A DNA stretch of 64,000 nucleotides from an uncultured Acetobacteraceae bacterium (GCA_903924985.1 CAIYDT010000046.1:1-64000), one strand, 5' to 3'. Counted from the first letter of the stretch, positions 27,269 to 35,577 are shown. Translations and numbers: made by a program. Notes: a model not told the origin generated them from the sequence alone.

Positions 27269-28780
27269 CTAACCTGCCTTGGAAATAACCCGCAACGCCC
27301 GTCGTCGTGCGCGGGGCGACGCCTCGGCCGGGAGCTCCAGGGGCAGCAGCGGCGATCCGTCTCGGGCGCCGTCGCCGACGGTGTCGGCTTCCTCGATTTC
27401 TGCCTCGGGGATGTCGCGGCGGCCGAGGTAGTTCGCCGCCAAATGCCGGACTGTGTAGTCCAGCAGGGACGTGGCCTGGCGTACGGCGGGGTCTCCCTCG
27501 ACGGTCCCGGCGGGGCCGAAGCGGGTGAAGGTGAAGGCTTCGACGAAGGCCTCCAGCGGCACTCCGTGCTGCAACCCGAGGCTGACGGCGCTGGCGAAAT
27601 TGTCCATCAGGCCGCGGAACGCCGCGCCTTCCTTGTGCAAAGCGATGAAGATTTCCCCCAGCGCGCCGCCCTCGTATTCGCCGGTGCGCACATACAGCTT
27701 GTGCCCCCCGATCGAGGCCTTCTGCGTGTAGCCGGCCCTGCGAGCGGGCAATTCGGAGCGGGCTGCGACGGGCAATGGTTTGCCGAGGGCGGCGGGGCGG
27801 GCGGGCATCGCCTCGATAAACGGCGCCACCGCGTCGTGCATCAGCGCGTGCTCCGCGGAGCCATATATCGGGAATGGGCTGCCGCCACCGAGGACGGATG
27901 CCAGCGCTTCCTCCCCGGTCATGCCACTGACTCCTAGCCAGGCGCGGGTCGCTTTGGACAGCCCACCCGAAGGCAGCAACGGGGAGAATGCGGGTGCGAT
28001 GCCCCCTGTTTCGACGCCGAGTAGCGCATCGGCCGGGCCGGCGGCCATGATCGCGGTGGTGGCGATATGCCGCAGCCCCTCCACCGCCAGCGCTTGCTGC
28101 CGCGCCGCTCGGGCGGCCTCAGCCAGTCCGGGCACGGGCGTATGGGCGGGCGGCGCCGGCCAGTCCATCGGCGCCGGGCGCATCGCGTCGGTCAGCCGAG
28201 CCATCCGCCCGGAGGCAATATCGGCCCGCCCCCGCAAGATGGCGGCCAAAGCGCGAGCGATATCGCGCGCATTGTCCGATCCGTAGTCGATCCCCAGCGC
28301 GCATAGCAGCCCGGACAGATCGGCCATGGACACCGACAGCCGAGCGCTGGCGGGCGCGGCGAAGCTGAGCGTCAGGACGGCGGTTTCCACCGCTTCCGCG
28401 AAGGCGGCGCAGTCGAACAGCCCCGCGCTATCAATGAAGGCCGGCAGGTTCAGCACGAAGCCCGGGTTGGGATCGGGGCGGAGCTGCCAGACCGATTCGG
28501 TGGGCGCGCCGCGCCGCAGTTGCAGCAGCCAGTGCAGCCGGTCGGCGAAGGACGGCTCCATGCCGGCCTTGGCGGCTTTGTCGGCGACGAAGCGGATCCA
28601 GGCCTCGGCCGCGGCAGGCAGCGTGGTTGCCCCGGCCCCAGGCGCGAGGGCGGCGAGGCCGGCCCCGGCCGCATCCTCCCACGACGCGGGGATGGTCACC
28701 GAACGCACGGGTTCGTCCGGATCGGCGGAGGCGGATGTGCGGCGCAGACGCACGCCATGCCAGGAGCGGTGGATTTTCAT
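27269..28780 (-). CDS. Degenerate class II ribonucleotide reductase paralogue with TSCPD domain (pseudoenzyme)
   Basis: A 503-residue protein related to the C-terminal half of adenosylcobalamin-dependent RNR (NrdJ). RNR-like segments in order are FVLNLPAF near 130, [20 protein letters not shown] near 170 (compare GxADLLALLGIPYDS), and [20 protein letters not shown] then [11 protein letters not shown] near 250 (compare the IAPTGTIS...SSGIEP region). The C-terminal TSCPD domain then contains [20 protein letters not shown] and [20 protein letters not shown]. Only two cysteines are visible (GLFDCAAF and GLLCALG), neither in a redox-pair context, and the N-terminal half is missing. It cannot be an active RNR by known chemistry. 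The intact reading frame suggests a retained regulatory or nucleotide-sensing role. It is transcribed upstream of the Rid gene. Confidence 0.75.
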   Translation of the reverse strand: MKIHRSWHGVRLRRTSASADPDEPVRSVTIPASWEDAAGAGLAALAPGAGATTLPAAAEAWIRFVADKAAKAGMEPSFADRLHWLLQLRRGAPTESVWQLRPDPNPGFVLNLPAFIDSAGLFDCAAFAEAVETAVLTLSFAAPASARLSVSMADLSGLLCALGIDYGSDNARDIARALAAILRGRADIASGRMARLTDAMRPAPMDWPAPPAHTPVPGLAEAARAARQQALAVEGLRHIATTAIMAAGPADALLGVETGGIAPAFSPLLPSGGLSKATRAWLGVSGMTGEEALASVLGGGSPFPIYGSAEHALMHDAVAPFIEAMPARPAALGKPLPVAARSELPARRAGYTQKASIGGHKLYVRTGEYEGGALGEIFIALHKEGAAFRGLMDNFASAVSLGLQHGVPLEAFVEAFTFTRFGPAGTVEGDPAVRQATSLLDYTVRHLAANYLGRRDIPEAEIEEADTVGDGARDGSPLLPLELPAEASPRARRRALRVISKAG

Positions 28781-28988
28781 GTCGGTAGGTTAGGGCGGGT
28801 TGGCGCGACTCGGAAAGCATATTTTGCGGTTCGGAGGGGGGAGAGACACAATATCCTGTGGGTAACTTCGATTCCACGCCTTCCCGACGACCTTGCGGTC
28901 GGCTCGCCCACCAGGGTTCGCACAGGGAGCACCGAGGGGCGGACCACCATCCACGACGGGATCATGAGGCACGGCAACACCGCGCGGT

Positions 28989-29247
28989 GTCGGCATCGCC
29001 CCACGTTGCATGAGGGTCCGCGCAGGTTCCCCGTGTCCCGACGCCGCCAAGCTGGCGATGTCATCCGATGGGTACCTGCGTGAAGCGTCGGCATCGTCTC
29101 ACGGCGCAAGGGCGTCCATGTCGGCTTGCCCTGCCACGCGTTCCCCGCTGTCCGCGGCGTGGTGCGCAAACGTCATGGCCCTGGATGCGCCCCGCCCGGC
29201 GTGCCATCGCGACGCTTCGGCATCGCCTCACGTTGTATGGAGGTCCG
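28989..29247 (+). repeat. Three degenerate direct copies of a ~33-bp motif
   Basis: Copy A is 28989-29020, copy B 29087-29120 and copy C 29216-29247. A and C share TCGGCATCGCC then CACGTTG, AT and GGTCCG, agreeing at most of about 33 positions. B keeps TCGGCATCGTCTCACG and then diverges. Spacings are about 98 and 129 bp, so this is not a CRISPR array. In translation each gives an RHRLT-like peptide, but no open frame spans them. They may belong to a dispersed family. Confidence 0.5.
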
Positions 29248-29399
29248 TGGCCAATCCCTATCATCGTCATGGCCTCCAAGGGGGCGACCAAAATTCTTTT
29301 CCCAATCCGGCTATCCCGTAGCCCATGCGGCATGCCACCGCCACCGATAGAGAAAGGGCATCGCGACGACTGCGAGCGGCAAAGGAGGGGAGTTTGTCC

Positions 29400-29507
29400 A
29401 TGATACGTTCTTACTCCGATAAGGCTTACGAGGCAAGGTTTGCCCCAGGGGAATTGCGTTTGGGTCAAAACGATCCACAGGCCTCTCCACTCGTCATCGT
29501 CGGCTGA
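29400..29507 (+). CDS. Possible 35-aa small protein or leader peptide
   Basis: ATG at 29400 and TGA at 29505-29507, beginning MIRSYSDKAYEARF. It is preceded by AAAGGAGG at 29381-29388, a near-perfect Shine-Dalgarno sequence at a somewhat long distance (11 nt). The codon use is mixed. It lies 190 bp upstream of dgcZ on the same strand. No family is recognised. Confidence 0.25.
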   Translation: MIRSYSDKAYEARFAPGELRLGQNDPQASPLVIVG

Positions 29508-29582
29508 AGCCCCGGCAGATGACGATCATCAACGCAGGTGGCCCCTTTTGTTCCTTCACCCGATTCCCTGGGTGCCTCAGGG

Positions 29583-29611
29583 TTGTCAGGCGGTCTCTGA
29601 GGTGTGATACG
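29583..29611 (+). promoter_or_regulatory. Candidate sigma70-type promoter for dgcZ
   Basis: TTGTCA at 29583-29588 and GATACG at 29606-29611 are separated by 17 bp. A small dyad, CCCTG...CAGGG, at 29566-29582 directly abuts the -35 element and could be an operator. The match to consensus is partial. Confidence 0.3.
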
Positions 29612-29696
29612 TCACTGCTGTAAATACGTTGTATCGGCAAGCCTGCCGGGCCTTCACCTGTTCCAACCCAGCCGAAGAGCAAATCAGAGAGGACCA

Positions 29697-30581
29697 ATGG
29701 ACTCAACTGTGATGCGGACGGCGTTGGCGCAACTCGACCAGGCGCTGTTCAGCCACGAGCAATGGTCCGAAGCGATCTATAGCACGCTGATCTGCCGTCT
29801 GCCGCCGGACGAGCGGGACGTGGATCGGGATGCCCACCGAAAATGCCGCTTCGGGCAGTGGTATTATGGATCGGGGTCTCTGACGCTCCACAATCATCCT
29901 GGCTTTGTCGAGATAGCGGTTGAACATGAGCGAATGCATCAGTTCGCGGCAACGTTGCTGCGGGCTTCCACTGATAATGTGCCGATCTCGCTCCATGACT
30001 ACGAGCGCTTCGTCGCCGCCATGAAGCGCATGCGGCTCGAGGCCCTTACGATGAAACGAGAGCTTGAGGATTCGCTCAACAACCTCGATCCATTGACCGA
30101 CGCCACAAACCGGACCGGTATGTTAACCAGACTTCGCGAACAGTTGGAACTCGTCAAGCGCGGGGTGCATTCCTGCTCCGTCGCCATGATGGATGTGGAC
30201 TACTTCAAGAAGGTGAACGACACCTATGGCCATGGTATGGGGGATCAGGTCCTCGCTGCCTTCTCTCGCTATGTGATCGCCCATCTGAGGCCCTACGACA
30301 ATTTCTTCCGCTATGGCGGCGAGGAGTTCGTGATCTGCGCGCCAAACGCGGATCTTGCGACCAGCCAAGGGCTTTTGGAGCGGCTGCGCGTGGAACTCGC
30401 CTCGATCCCGTTTCGACCTGAGGGTAGGCCACCCTTCCATGTTACTGCGTCATTCGGCCTGACGCTGCTTGATCCCGATCTGTCGGTCGAACAATCGATC
30501 GACCGGGCGGACAAGGCGCTCTATGCCGCGAAATCCGCCGGCCGTAACCGCATCGTGGTCTGGACTCCGTCCATGTTGTAA
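29697..30581 (+). CDS. dgcZ: Zinc-sensing diguanylate cyclase DgcZ (CZB-GGDEF)
   Basis: Makes cyclic di-GMP from two GTP, with activity inhibited by zinc in the characterised E. coli protein (296 residues; this one has 294). The N-terminal CZB domain has all four zinc ligands: His20, Cys50 in CRFGQWYY, and His77 and His81 in VEHERMHQF. These sit two positions before the E. coli ligands (22/52/79/83). The C-terminal GGDEF domain has the active-site motif GGEEF (207-211) and the product-inhibition RxxD site RPYD (198-201). GAGAGGA precedes the ATG. It is transcribed alone after a long intergenic region. There are no membrane segments, so it acts in the cytosol. Confidence 0.93.
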   Translation: MDSTVMRTALAQLDQALFSHEQWSEAIYSTLICRLPPDERDVDRDAHRKCRFGQWYYGSGSLTLHNHPGFVEIAVEHERMHQFAATLLRASTDNVPISLHDYERFVAAMKRMRLEALTMKRELEDSLNNLDPLTDATNRTGMLTRLREQLELVKRGVHSCSVAMMDVDYFKKVNDTYGHGMGDQVLAAFSRYVIAHLRPYDNFFRYGGEEFVICAPNADLATSQGLLERLRVELASIPFRPEGRPPFHVTASFGLTLLDPDLSVEQSIDRADKALYAAKSAGRNRIVVWTPSML

Positions 30582-30965
30582 TGGCGGAAGGGGGGCGTCC
30601 GACCGAAATGCGATTACCCTGCTGTCGGCAGTCGCTCGACGGTGTCGCGCCCCCTGGAAGGGGACCCGGCACGGTTTGCTCAAAATCTTTGACACGCTCC
30701 GCAAAGCCCGACCTCGACCTCCGACATTATTGGGGGCTGTTATCCCGAATCCCCCCGCGCCCGGTCGGACGCCCGGCCTCGGGACATCCGTGTTCATCCC
30801 CTTCATCCGTGGTTCCAAATGCTTGGTTCGGCCACGCTCCGACGGTGCCCGGTGCCAACGTTTCAGGAGATGGCCAGCTCAGGGCCGATCATGACAGTGA
30901 GGCCACCCAGACGGGCCACCCAAACGGGATGGACCAACCACCACCGCCACGCTATATCCGCCCAC
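30582..30965. other. 384-bp intergenic stretch
   Basis: No supported gene lies between dgcZ and the NDUFA12-type gene. It holds a copy of a dispersed repeat at 30784-30820. Short GC-rich inverted pieces occur around 30760-30785, but no stem with a U-tract stands out. Frames crossing it use atypical codons and show no family similarity. Confidence 0.6.
30784..30820 (+). repeat. Dispersed repeat, copy 2
   Basis: ACATCCGTGTTCATC followed by CCCTTCATC and CGTGGTTCCAAAT. It shares TGTTCATC and GTGGTTCCA with the reverse complement of 7919-7945 and differs by a 9-bp insertion that looks like a partial duplication of its own TTCATC unit. Confidence 0.5.
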
Positions 30966-31322
30966 ATGAACATCGGCACATGGCTGCACACCAAGCTTCA
31001 CGGTCGCAAGGTCGGAACCGACGGCTCCGGGAACATCTATTACGTGGACAAGCGCACCCCCGCCCAAGGGCGCCGCGCCAGCCGCTGGGTCGCCTTCGCC
31101 GGCCCGAATGAGGCCAGCGCCGTCCCCCCCGAATGGCACGCCTGGCTCCACTACACGGTGGATGAGCCGCTCCCCGACACCGGTCGCAAGCCTTGGCAGA
31201 AGCCGCATCTGGCCAACGCCACCGGCACCGCCGCCAGTTATCGCCCGGCCGGCCACGACTACGAAGGCGGGCATCGTGCCAAGGCCACGGGCGACTACGA
31301 ATCCTGGACGCCCGGGAGCTAA
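30966..31322 (+). CDS. NADH:ubiquinone oxidoreductase NDUFA12-type subunit
   Basis: A 118-residue homologue of the mitochondrial complex I accessory subunit NDUFA12 (B17.2), found in alphaproteobacteria and involved in complex I assembly or stability. Characteristic features are GTWLHTKLHGRKVGTDGSGN then IYYVDKR near the N-terminus, RRWVxFAG-like SRWVAFAGPNEAS, VPPEWHAWLHYTVDEPL and a charged tail ending in YESWTPG. The ATG at 30966 matches the usual N-terminus; further upstream codons have no similarity. It heads a run with mlaD, a small protein and a DUF2155 protein, a grouping typical of alphaproteobacteria. Confidence 0.92.
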   Translation: MNIGTWLHTKLHGRKVGTDGSGNIYYVDKRTPAQGRRASRWVAFAGPNEASAVPPEWHAWLHYTVDEPLPDTGRKPWQKPHLANATGTAASYRPAGHDYEGGHRAKATGDYESWTPGS

Positions 31323-31328
31323 ATCCCA

Positions 31329-31808
31329 ATGGCAAGCCGCGGCATCGCGGAGGTTATCACCGGCGCCGTTGTGTTGCTCGTCGCTGCCGGGTTCCTCGGC
31401 TTCGCGGTGGCGCATTCCGGGCGCACCGCCAGCACCGGCTACGACCTCACCGCGAAGTTCGACCACATCGACGGGCTGAACGTCGGCGCCGACGTGCGCA
31501 TCGCCGGGGTGAAGGTCGGCACCGTGGATGCGCAGCGAATCGACCCCGCGACCTACCTCGCGGTCGTCACCCTCAAGATCGGGACCGGCATCGAGATCCC
31601 CAAGGACACCAGCGCCGAGATCACCAGCGAGAGCCTGCTGGGCGGCAAGTATCTATCCCTGACACCCGGCGCCGACAGCGTCATGTTGAAACCCGGCCAG
31701 GCGATCACCATTACCCAGTCGGCGGTGAGCCTGGAGCAGCTTTTGGGAAAGTTCATCTTCAGCGTCACCAGCCTGAACAACAGCAAACCGGCTGGGGCCC
31801 CGAAGTGA
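31329..31808 (+). CDS. mlaD: Outer membrane lipid asymmetry protein MlaD
   Basis: A 159-residue periplasmic MCE protein anchored by one N-terminal helix (about 10-30). In the Mla pathway it forms a hexameric ring that passes phospholipids between the MlaFEDB complex and MlaC. The MCE core has FDHIDGLNVGADVRIAGVKV and the typical ITSESLLGGKYLSL. Its size and single MCE domain match MlaD rather than longer MCE proteins. The other Mla components are not adjacent, but a separate coupled Mla-like operon with its own longer MCE protein lies at 53.2-56.6 kb. The stop overlaps the next gene. Confidence 0.92.
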   Translation: MASRGIAEVITGAVVLLVAAGFLGFAVAHSGRTASTGYDLTAKFDHIDGLNVGADVRIAGVKVGTVDAQRIDPATYLAVVTLKIGTGIEIPKDTSAEITSESLLGGKYLSLTPGADSVMLKPGQAITITQSAVSLEQLLGKFIFSVTSLNNSKPAGAPK

Positions 31809-32026
31809 CCGCATCCCCCCCAAAAATCTGGCCCGGCGCCGATGGCACCCCGGTTTCCTGCCGGGAGAAGCTGAAAATGCTGGCCGACAACCACGCCGAA
31901 CTGGCGCAGACCATGCAGGATACGTTCGAGGACGCGGTCCTGATGGGCGTCGACGAGCAGGCCATGCGCGGCGTGCTGCTCGCCATGATCGAGGGGCTGG
32001 AGTCACCCAAGCGCGCCGCCCCATGA
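31805..32026 (+). CDS. Hypothetical protein, 73 aa
   Basis: GTG at 31805 overlaps the mlaD stop (GTGA), and its own stop overlaps the next ATG (ATGA), so it is tightly coupled on both sides and very probably real. The protein is soluble, with an acidic helical middle (ELAQTMQDTFEDAVLMGVDE) and no recognised domain. Position in the NDUFA12-mlaD-DUF2155 run is the only functional hint. Confidence 0.7.
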   Translation: MTASPPKIWPGADGTPVSCREKLKMLADNHAELAQTMQDTFEDAVLMGVDEQAMRGVLLAMIEGLESPKRAAP

Positions 32027-32439
32027 GGTTTCTTCTCCTTGTGCTGCTGGCGACCATCTCCGTCGCTCGTGCCGAGGATCCAATCGTGGCGACACCGTTG
32101 CCGCCGGTCGATGCGACGGAGGCTCAGGCTCCACCGCCGCCCGTCCCTTGGCTTCCCAAGAACACCGCCCAGGTGCAGGCGCTGGACAAGGTAAATGCCC
32201 GAGGCTCGCTGCTGACGATCAAGGTGGGTCAGTCGGCGGTCTTCGGGTCGCTCACCATCGCGGTGAAGGCGTGCAGTGTGCGCCCGCCCGACGTGCCGGC
32301 CGATGCCGCGGCGTTTCTGACGGTCACGGACAAGAACCCCGACGCGCCGGGCTTCTCCGGCTGGATGCTGAAATCCACCCCTTCGGTATCGATGCTGGAA
32401 CACCCGATTTACGACGTGCGGATCGTCGGCTGCATCTGA
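32023..32439 (+). CDS. DUF2155 domain-containing periplasmic protein
   Basis: A 138-residue exported protein. The signal peptide MRFLLLVLLATISVARA is followed by a Pro-rich stretch and the DUF2155 domain, with NTAQVQALDKVNARGSLLTI, AVKACSVRPPD and APGFSGWMLKSTPSVSML. Two cysteines (in KACSV and at the penultimate VGCI) could form a disulfide. The family is alphaproteobacterial, of unknown function, and usually encoded near mlaD and NDUFA12, as here. ATG 32023 overlaps the preceding stop. Confidence 0.85.
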   Translation: MRFLLLVLLATISVARAEDPIVATPLPPVDATEAQAPPPPVPWLPKNTAQVQALDKVNARGSLLTIKVGQSAVFGSLTIAVKACSVRPPDVPADAAAFLTVTDKNPDAPGFSGWMLKSTPSVSMLEHPIYDVRIVGCI

Positions 32440-32442
32440 CCG

Positions 32443-33150
32443 ATGCTGCCGCCTTTCGCTCGCACCGCGCTGCTGCTGGACCTCGACGGGACACTGCTGG
32501 ACATCGCCCCGACGCCCGATAGCGTGGCGATCCCTCCCGGCCTGACCGACATGCTGCTCTCTTTGCAAACAGCGCTGGATGGGGCGTTGGCGATTGTGAC
32601 CGGGCGGGCCATCCCGGTGGTGGACGGATTCCTGGGTCACGCCTTCGCCGCGGCGGGGGAGCACGGCGGGGCCATCCGTTCCGCGCCCGGTGCGCCGGTC
32701 GAGCGCCCCGATCTGCCGAGCCCGCCTCAAACTTGGCTGGCGCTGGCCGAGGAACTCGTCGCCGCCCACCCAGGCTCGATTCTCGAACGTAAAGCACGGG
32801 GTTTTGCCCTGCATTTCCGCCAGGCCCCGGACGCCGGACCGGATTTTCATACCGCTTTGACCACGCTGGTGGCGTCGGCACCCGGCTTCCAGCTCATGCC
32901 CGGCCTGATGCTGTGGGAGATCCGGCCGCTCGGCGCCGACAAAGGCTCCGCCGTCACCGCGATGATGGCCCGCAAGCCGTTCCAGGGCCGCCTGCCGCTA
33001 TACATCGGCGACGATGTCACCGATGAGGACGGCATACGCGTGGCCCGCGCGATGGGCGGGGAAGGGTTACGGGTCGACGCCGCCTTCGGCAATCCCACCG
33101 GCGTGCGTGCCTGGTTGGCAGAGGCGGCACGAACCCGGGAATGGCCATGA
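32443..33150 (+). CDS. otsB: Trehalose-6-phosphate phosphatase
   Basis: A 235-residue HAD-superfamily phosphatase that removes phosphate from trehalose-6-phosphate, the second step of OtsAB trehalose synthesis. HAD motif I is LLLDLDGTLLDIAP (Asp13/Asp15), motif II is AIVTGR, and motif IV is YIGDDVTDEDGIRVAR. GEHGGAIR is the usual OtsB segment. The partner synthase otsA is on the opposite strand about 10 kb away (43298-44659), so the pathway genes are unlinked. It follows the DUF2155 gene by 3 bp and overlaps the next gene. Confidence 0.92.
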   Translation: MLPPFARTALLLDLDGTLLDIAPTPDSVAIPPGLTDMLLSLQTALDGALAIVTGRAIPVVDGFLGHAFAAAGEHGGAIRSAPGAPVERPDLPSPPQTWLALAEELVAAHPGSILERKARGFALHFRQAPDAGPDFHTALTTLVASAPGFQLMPGLMLWEIRPLGADKGSAVTAMMARKPFQGRLPLYIGDDVTDEDGIRVARAMGGEGLRVDAAFGNPTGVRAWLAEAARTREWP

Positions 33151-33857
33151 ACCTCTCCGAATGCACCACCCTGACCTTCGACTGCTACGGCACTCTGATA
33201 GACTGGGAAACCGGCATCCTCACCGCCCTGCGCCCCCTGCTGTCGCGCGCCGGCGCTCGGTCCGGTCAGGATGTGCTGCGGGATTTCGCTGACCATGAGT
33301 CCCGCCAGCAGGCGGCGACCCCCGACATGCCATACTCCGATCTGCTGACCGAGGTGCACGGGCAACTCGCCCGCCACTTTGGCGTGACGGCCGACGTGGC
33401 GGAGAATCGGCGGTTCGGCGCCTCCATCGGCGACTGGCCGCCGTTCCCGGATACGGCGGCGGCGCTGGCGTACCTGAAACAGCACTTCCGCCTGGTCATC
33501 CTGTCCAACGTCGACCGCACCAGCTTCCAGGCCACGAATGCGCTGCTCGGCGTAACGTTCGACGCGATCTACACCGCGCAGGATATTGGGTCGTACAAGC
33601 CGGATACGCGCAATTTCACGTATCTACTGGACCGGCTGGCCGAACAAGGCGTCCGCCGGGAGCAAATCCTGCACGTCGCGCAAAGCCTGTTCCACGACCA
33701 CGCGCCGGCCAACGCCATGGGTTTGCACTCCGTCTGGATCGACCGCCGCGGCGACGCCTGCGGGTGGGGCGCGACCGCCACGCCGCCCGAAGGCGTGCGA
33801 TACGACGCGCGCTTCCCCAGTCTGGAAGCCTTCGCCCGGGCGCACCGGGACGATTAG
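33147..33857 (+). CDS. Haloacid dehalogenase type II-like HAD hydrolase
   Basis: A 236-residue HAD hydrolase resembling L-2-haloacid dehalogenases. Motif I is LTFDCYGTLIDWETG with the nucleophilic Asp, motif II is VILSNVDRTSF, and the motif III/IV region includes SYKPDTRNFTYLLDRL. HVAQSLFHDHAPANAMG is typical of this group. ATG 33147 overlaps the otsB stop (ATGA) and is preferred over ATG 33141. Many such proteins are phosphatases rather than dehalogenases, so the substrate is open. The stop overlaps the convergent FAH gene by 4 bp. Confidence 0.85.
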   Translation: MNLSECTTLTFDCYGTLIDWETGILTALRPLLSRAGARSGQDVLRDFADHESRQQAATPDMPYSDLLTEVHGQLARHFGVTADVAENRRFGASIGDWPPFPDTAAALAYLKQHFRLVILSNVDRTSFQATNALLGVTFDAIYTAQDIGSYKPDTRNFTYLLDRLAEQGVRREQILHVAQSLFHDHAPANAMGLHSVWIDRRGDACGWGATATPPEGVRYDARFPSLEAFARAHRDD

Positions 33858-35035
33858 CCCAACAACCCCCGCCGCGCGAGGTTGCGCATGAGGGCCCCGG
33901 CCCCGAACGACCACGCCTCGCACCGATCGGTCGGCCGCATGCGGTTAACCAGCCGCCCCAACTTCGGTGCGGCGATCGTCACGATGTCGTTGGTTTTGTG
34001 GGTGAAACCCTGCCCCTGAAAATCGCGATCTTTTACCGGCGCGAACATGGTGCCGAGGAACAACACCGCCCCGTCTGGGTAACGGTGATGGGCGTTGACC
34101 ATCTGAGCCACCAGGTCGGCCGGGTCGCGGCTGATCATGGCGATGGACGATGAACCCTCCAGTTCGAACCCGTCCTCCCCGTCCACCCGCAGCGTCACCA
34201 CGGTGGAACGGATGTCGTCCAGCCCGAACCCTGCGTCGAACAGCCGCAGGACCGGCCCGATGGCGCAGGACGCGTTGTTGTCCTTCGCCTTGCCCAGCAG
34301 CAGTGCCGAGCGCCCCTCCACATCGCGCAGGTTGACGTCGTTGCCCAGGGTGGCGCCAACGATGCGCCCGTCCGAGGACACCGCCAGCACGATTTCCGGT
34401 TCCGGATTGTTCCATGAGGACCCCGGATGGATGCCCGCATCGACACCTGTCCCCACGGCTGCCATTGGTTGCGACTTAGTGAAAATTTCGGCGTCAGGGC
34501 CGATGCCGACCTCCAGATACTGGCTCCAGGCGCCCTGATCGATCAGCACCTGCTTCAGCCGGGCGGCTTCGGGGGAGCCAGGGCGTAGCTTGGCCAGGTC
34601 GTCGCCGACCAGGCGGGTGACCTCATCGCGGATGGCGGCGGCGGCATTCAGATCGCCACGGGCGCGCTCTTCAATCACCCGCTCCAACATGGAGATAACG
34701 AAGGTGACACCCGCCGCTTTGATCGCTTGCAGGTCGATGGGGGTCAGCAGCCAGGGTTTCGTGGGATCCCTGGTATCGGCTGGCGTGTTGGCGAGGATGG
34801 CGTCCAGGGACCCGACCGTTTCGCCCTTCGTAGCGGTCAGTGCCGCGGCGGGATCGGGCATCTCGCACAAGTCGCGCATGGTCGGAAATTGCCGGCTTAC
34901 GTCGATCAGCGCACCATCGCGAACCGCCACGACCGAGGGACCCGCGACATCCGGCCGCCATATCCGTCCGGCCAATATGGCGTTGCCCGCATCGTCCGGC
35001 AGGGCCAGCCGAGCGGCTTCGGTTAGGTCGATCAT
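33854..35035 (-). CDS. Fumarylacetoacetate hydrolase family protein
   Basis: A 393-residue FAH-fold hydrolase or isomerase. The divalent-metal site is expected in NNPEPEIVLAVSSDG (Glu-x-Glu), followed by ATLGNDVNLRDVEGRSALLL and the later GFELEGSSSIAMISR segment. The N-terminal ~150 residues (from MIDLTEAARLALPDD) form an extra domain seen in longer family members. Relatives act on acylpyruvates, sugar acids or aromatic ring-cleavage products. It is monocistronic and convergent with the HAD gene. Confidence 0.87.
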   Translation of the reverse strand: MIDLTEAARLALPDDAGNAILAGRIWRPDVAGPSVVAVRDGALIDVSRQFPTMRDLCEMPDPAAALTATKGETVGSLDAILANTPADTRDPTKPWLLTPIDLQAIKAAGVTFVISMLERVIEERARGDLNAAAAIRDEVTRLVGDDLAKLRPGSPEAARLKQVLIDQGAWSQYLEVGIGPDAEIFTKSQPMAAVGTGVDAGIHPGSSWNNPEPEIVLAVSSDGRIVGATLGNDVNLRDVEGRSALLLGKAKDNNASCAIGPVLRLFDAGFGLDDIRSTVVTLRVDGEDGFELEGSSSIAMISRDPADLVAQMVNAHHRYPDGAVLFLGTMFAPVKDRDFQGQGFTHKTNDIVTIAAPKLGRLVNRMRPTDRCEAWSFGAGALMRNLARRGLLG

Positions 35036-35131
35036 GCGGGGTCCCCAGAAAATTGACGACGACAGAATACGATGTGACTCGCGCCGGGCAAAATCCGGGG
35101 TAAACTAGGCCGCAAAACAGGAGGCTAGAGT

Positions 35132-35563
35132 ATGAAACGCTTATTCGGCGGGGGGCACGACGCGGTGGAGGAGACTTACCGCGTGGCGATGCCGGAGGAC
35201 GCGTGGCGGGAGAAACTGACCCCGGCGCAGTTCCAGGTGCTGCGCAAGCACGGCACGGAACGCGCGGGCACCAGCCCGCTGAACGCGGAAAAGCGGGACG
35301 GGGTGTTTGCCTGCGCCGGTTGCGGCAAGGACCTGTTCCCCGCATCGACAAAATTCGAAAGCGGCACTGGCTGGCCCAGCTTCTGGGAGCCGCTGGAAGG
35401 CGCGGTCGGCACAACCGAAGATAGAAATTTTTTTATGACTCGCGTGGAAGTCCATTGCGCCGACTGCGGCGGCCATTTAGGGCATGTTTTTCCCGATGGG
35501 CCTCGCCCGACCGGTTTGCGCTATTGCATGAATGGCGCGGCCATGGAATTCAAGCTCGCCTGA
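35132..35563 (+). CDS. msrB: Peptide-methionine (R)-S-oxide reductase
   Basis: A 143-residue enzyme that reduces Met-R-sulfoxide in oxidised proteins. The two zinc CxxC pairs are visible (CAGC and CADC). The catalytic Cys lies in LRYCMNGAAMEF, and substrate-site segments FESGTGWPSF and HLGHVFPDGPRPTG are intact. There is no signal peptide, so it is cytosolic. AGGAGG at 35119-35124 lies seven bases before ATG 35132. No msrA is nearby. The next gene begins 14 bp later and may be cotranscribed. Confidence 0.96.
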   Translation: MKRLFGGGHDAVEETYRVAMPEDAWREKLTPAQFQVLRKHGTERAGTSPLNAEKRDGVFACAGCGKDLFPASTKFESGTGWPSFWEPLEGAVGTTEDRNFFMTRVEVHCADCGGHLGHVFPDGPRPTGLRYCMNGAAMEFKLA

Positions 35564-35577
35564 ATCAGGAGCCTGCC

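Larger units (their letters stand above)
28781..29696. other. 916-bp intergenic stretch with repeats and a possible leader ORF
   Basis: No convincing protein gene longer than 40 codons was found between the RNR-like gene and dgcZ. The stretch holds three diverged copies of a ~33-bp motif (28989-29247), a possible 35-codon ORF with a strong ribosome-binding site (29400-29507) and a candidate promoter for dgcZ (29583-29611). Overlapping Arg/Pro-rich reading frames on both strands look like a consequence of GC content. Confidence 0.6.

Noticed and set aside
28989-29247. A CRISPR array
   Set aside because: Only three diverged copies at unequal distances of about 98 and 129 bp, with no uniform spacers and no cas genes in the window.
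35051-35106. A sigma70 promoter for msrB using TTGACG at 35053
   Set aside because: No acceptable -10 hexamer occurs 16-18 bp downstream; the TAAACT at 35101 is too far away.
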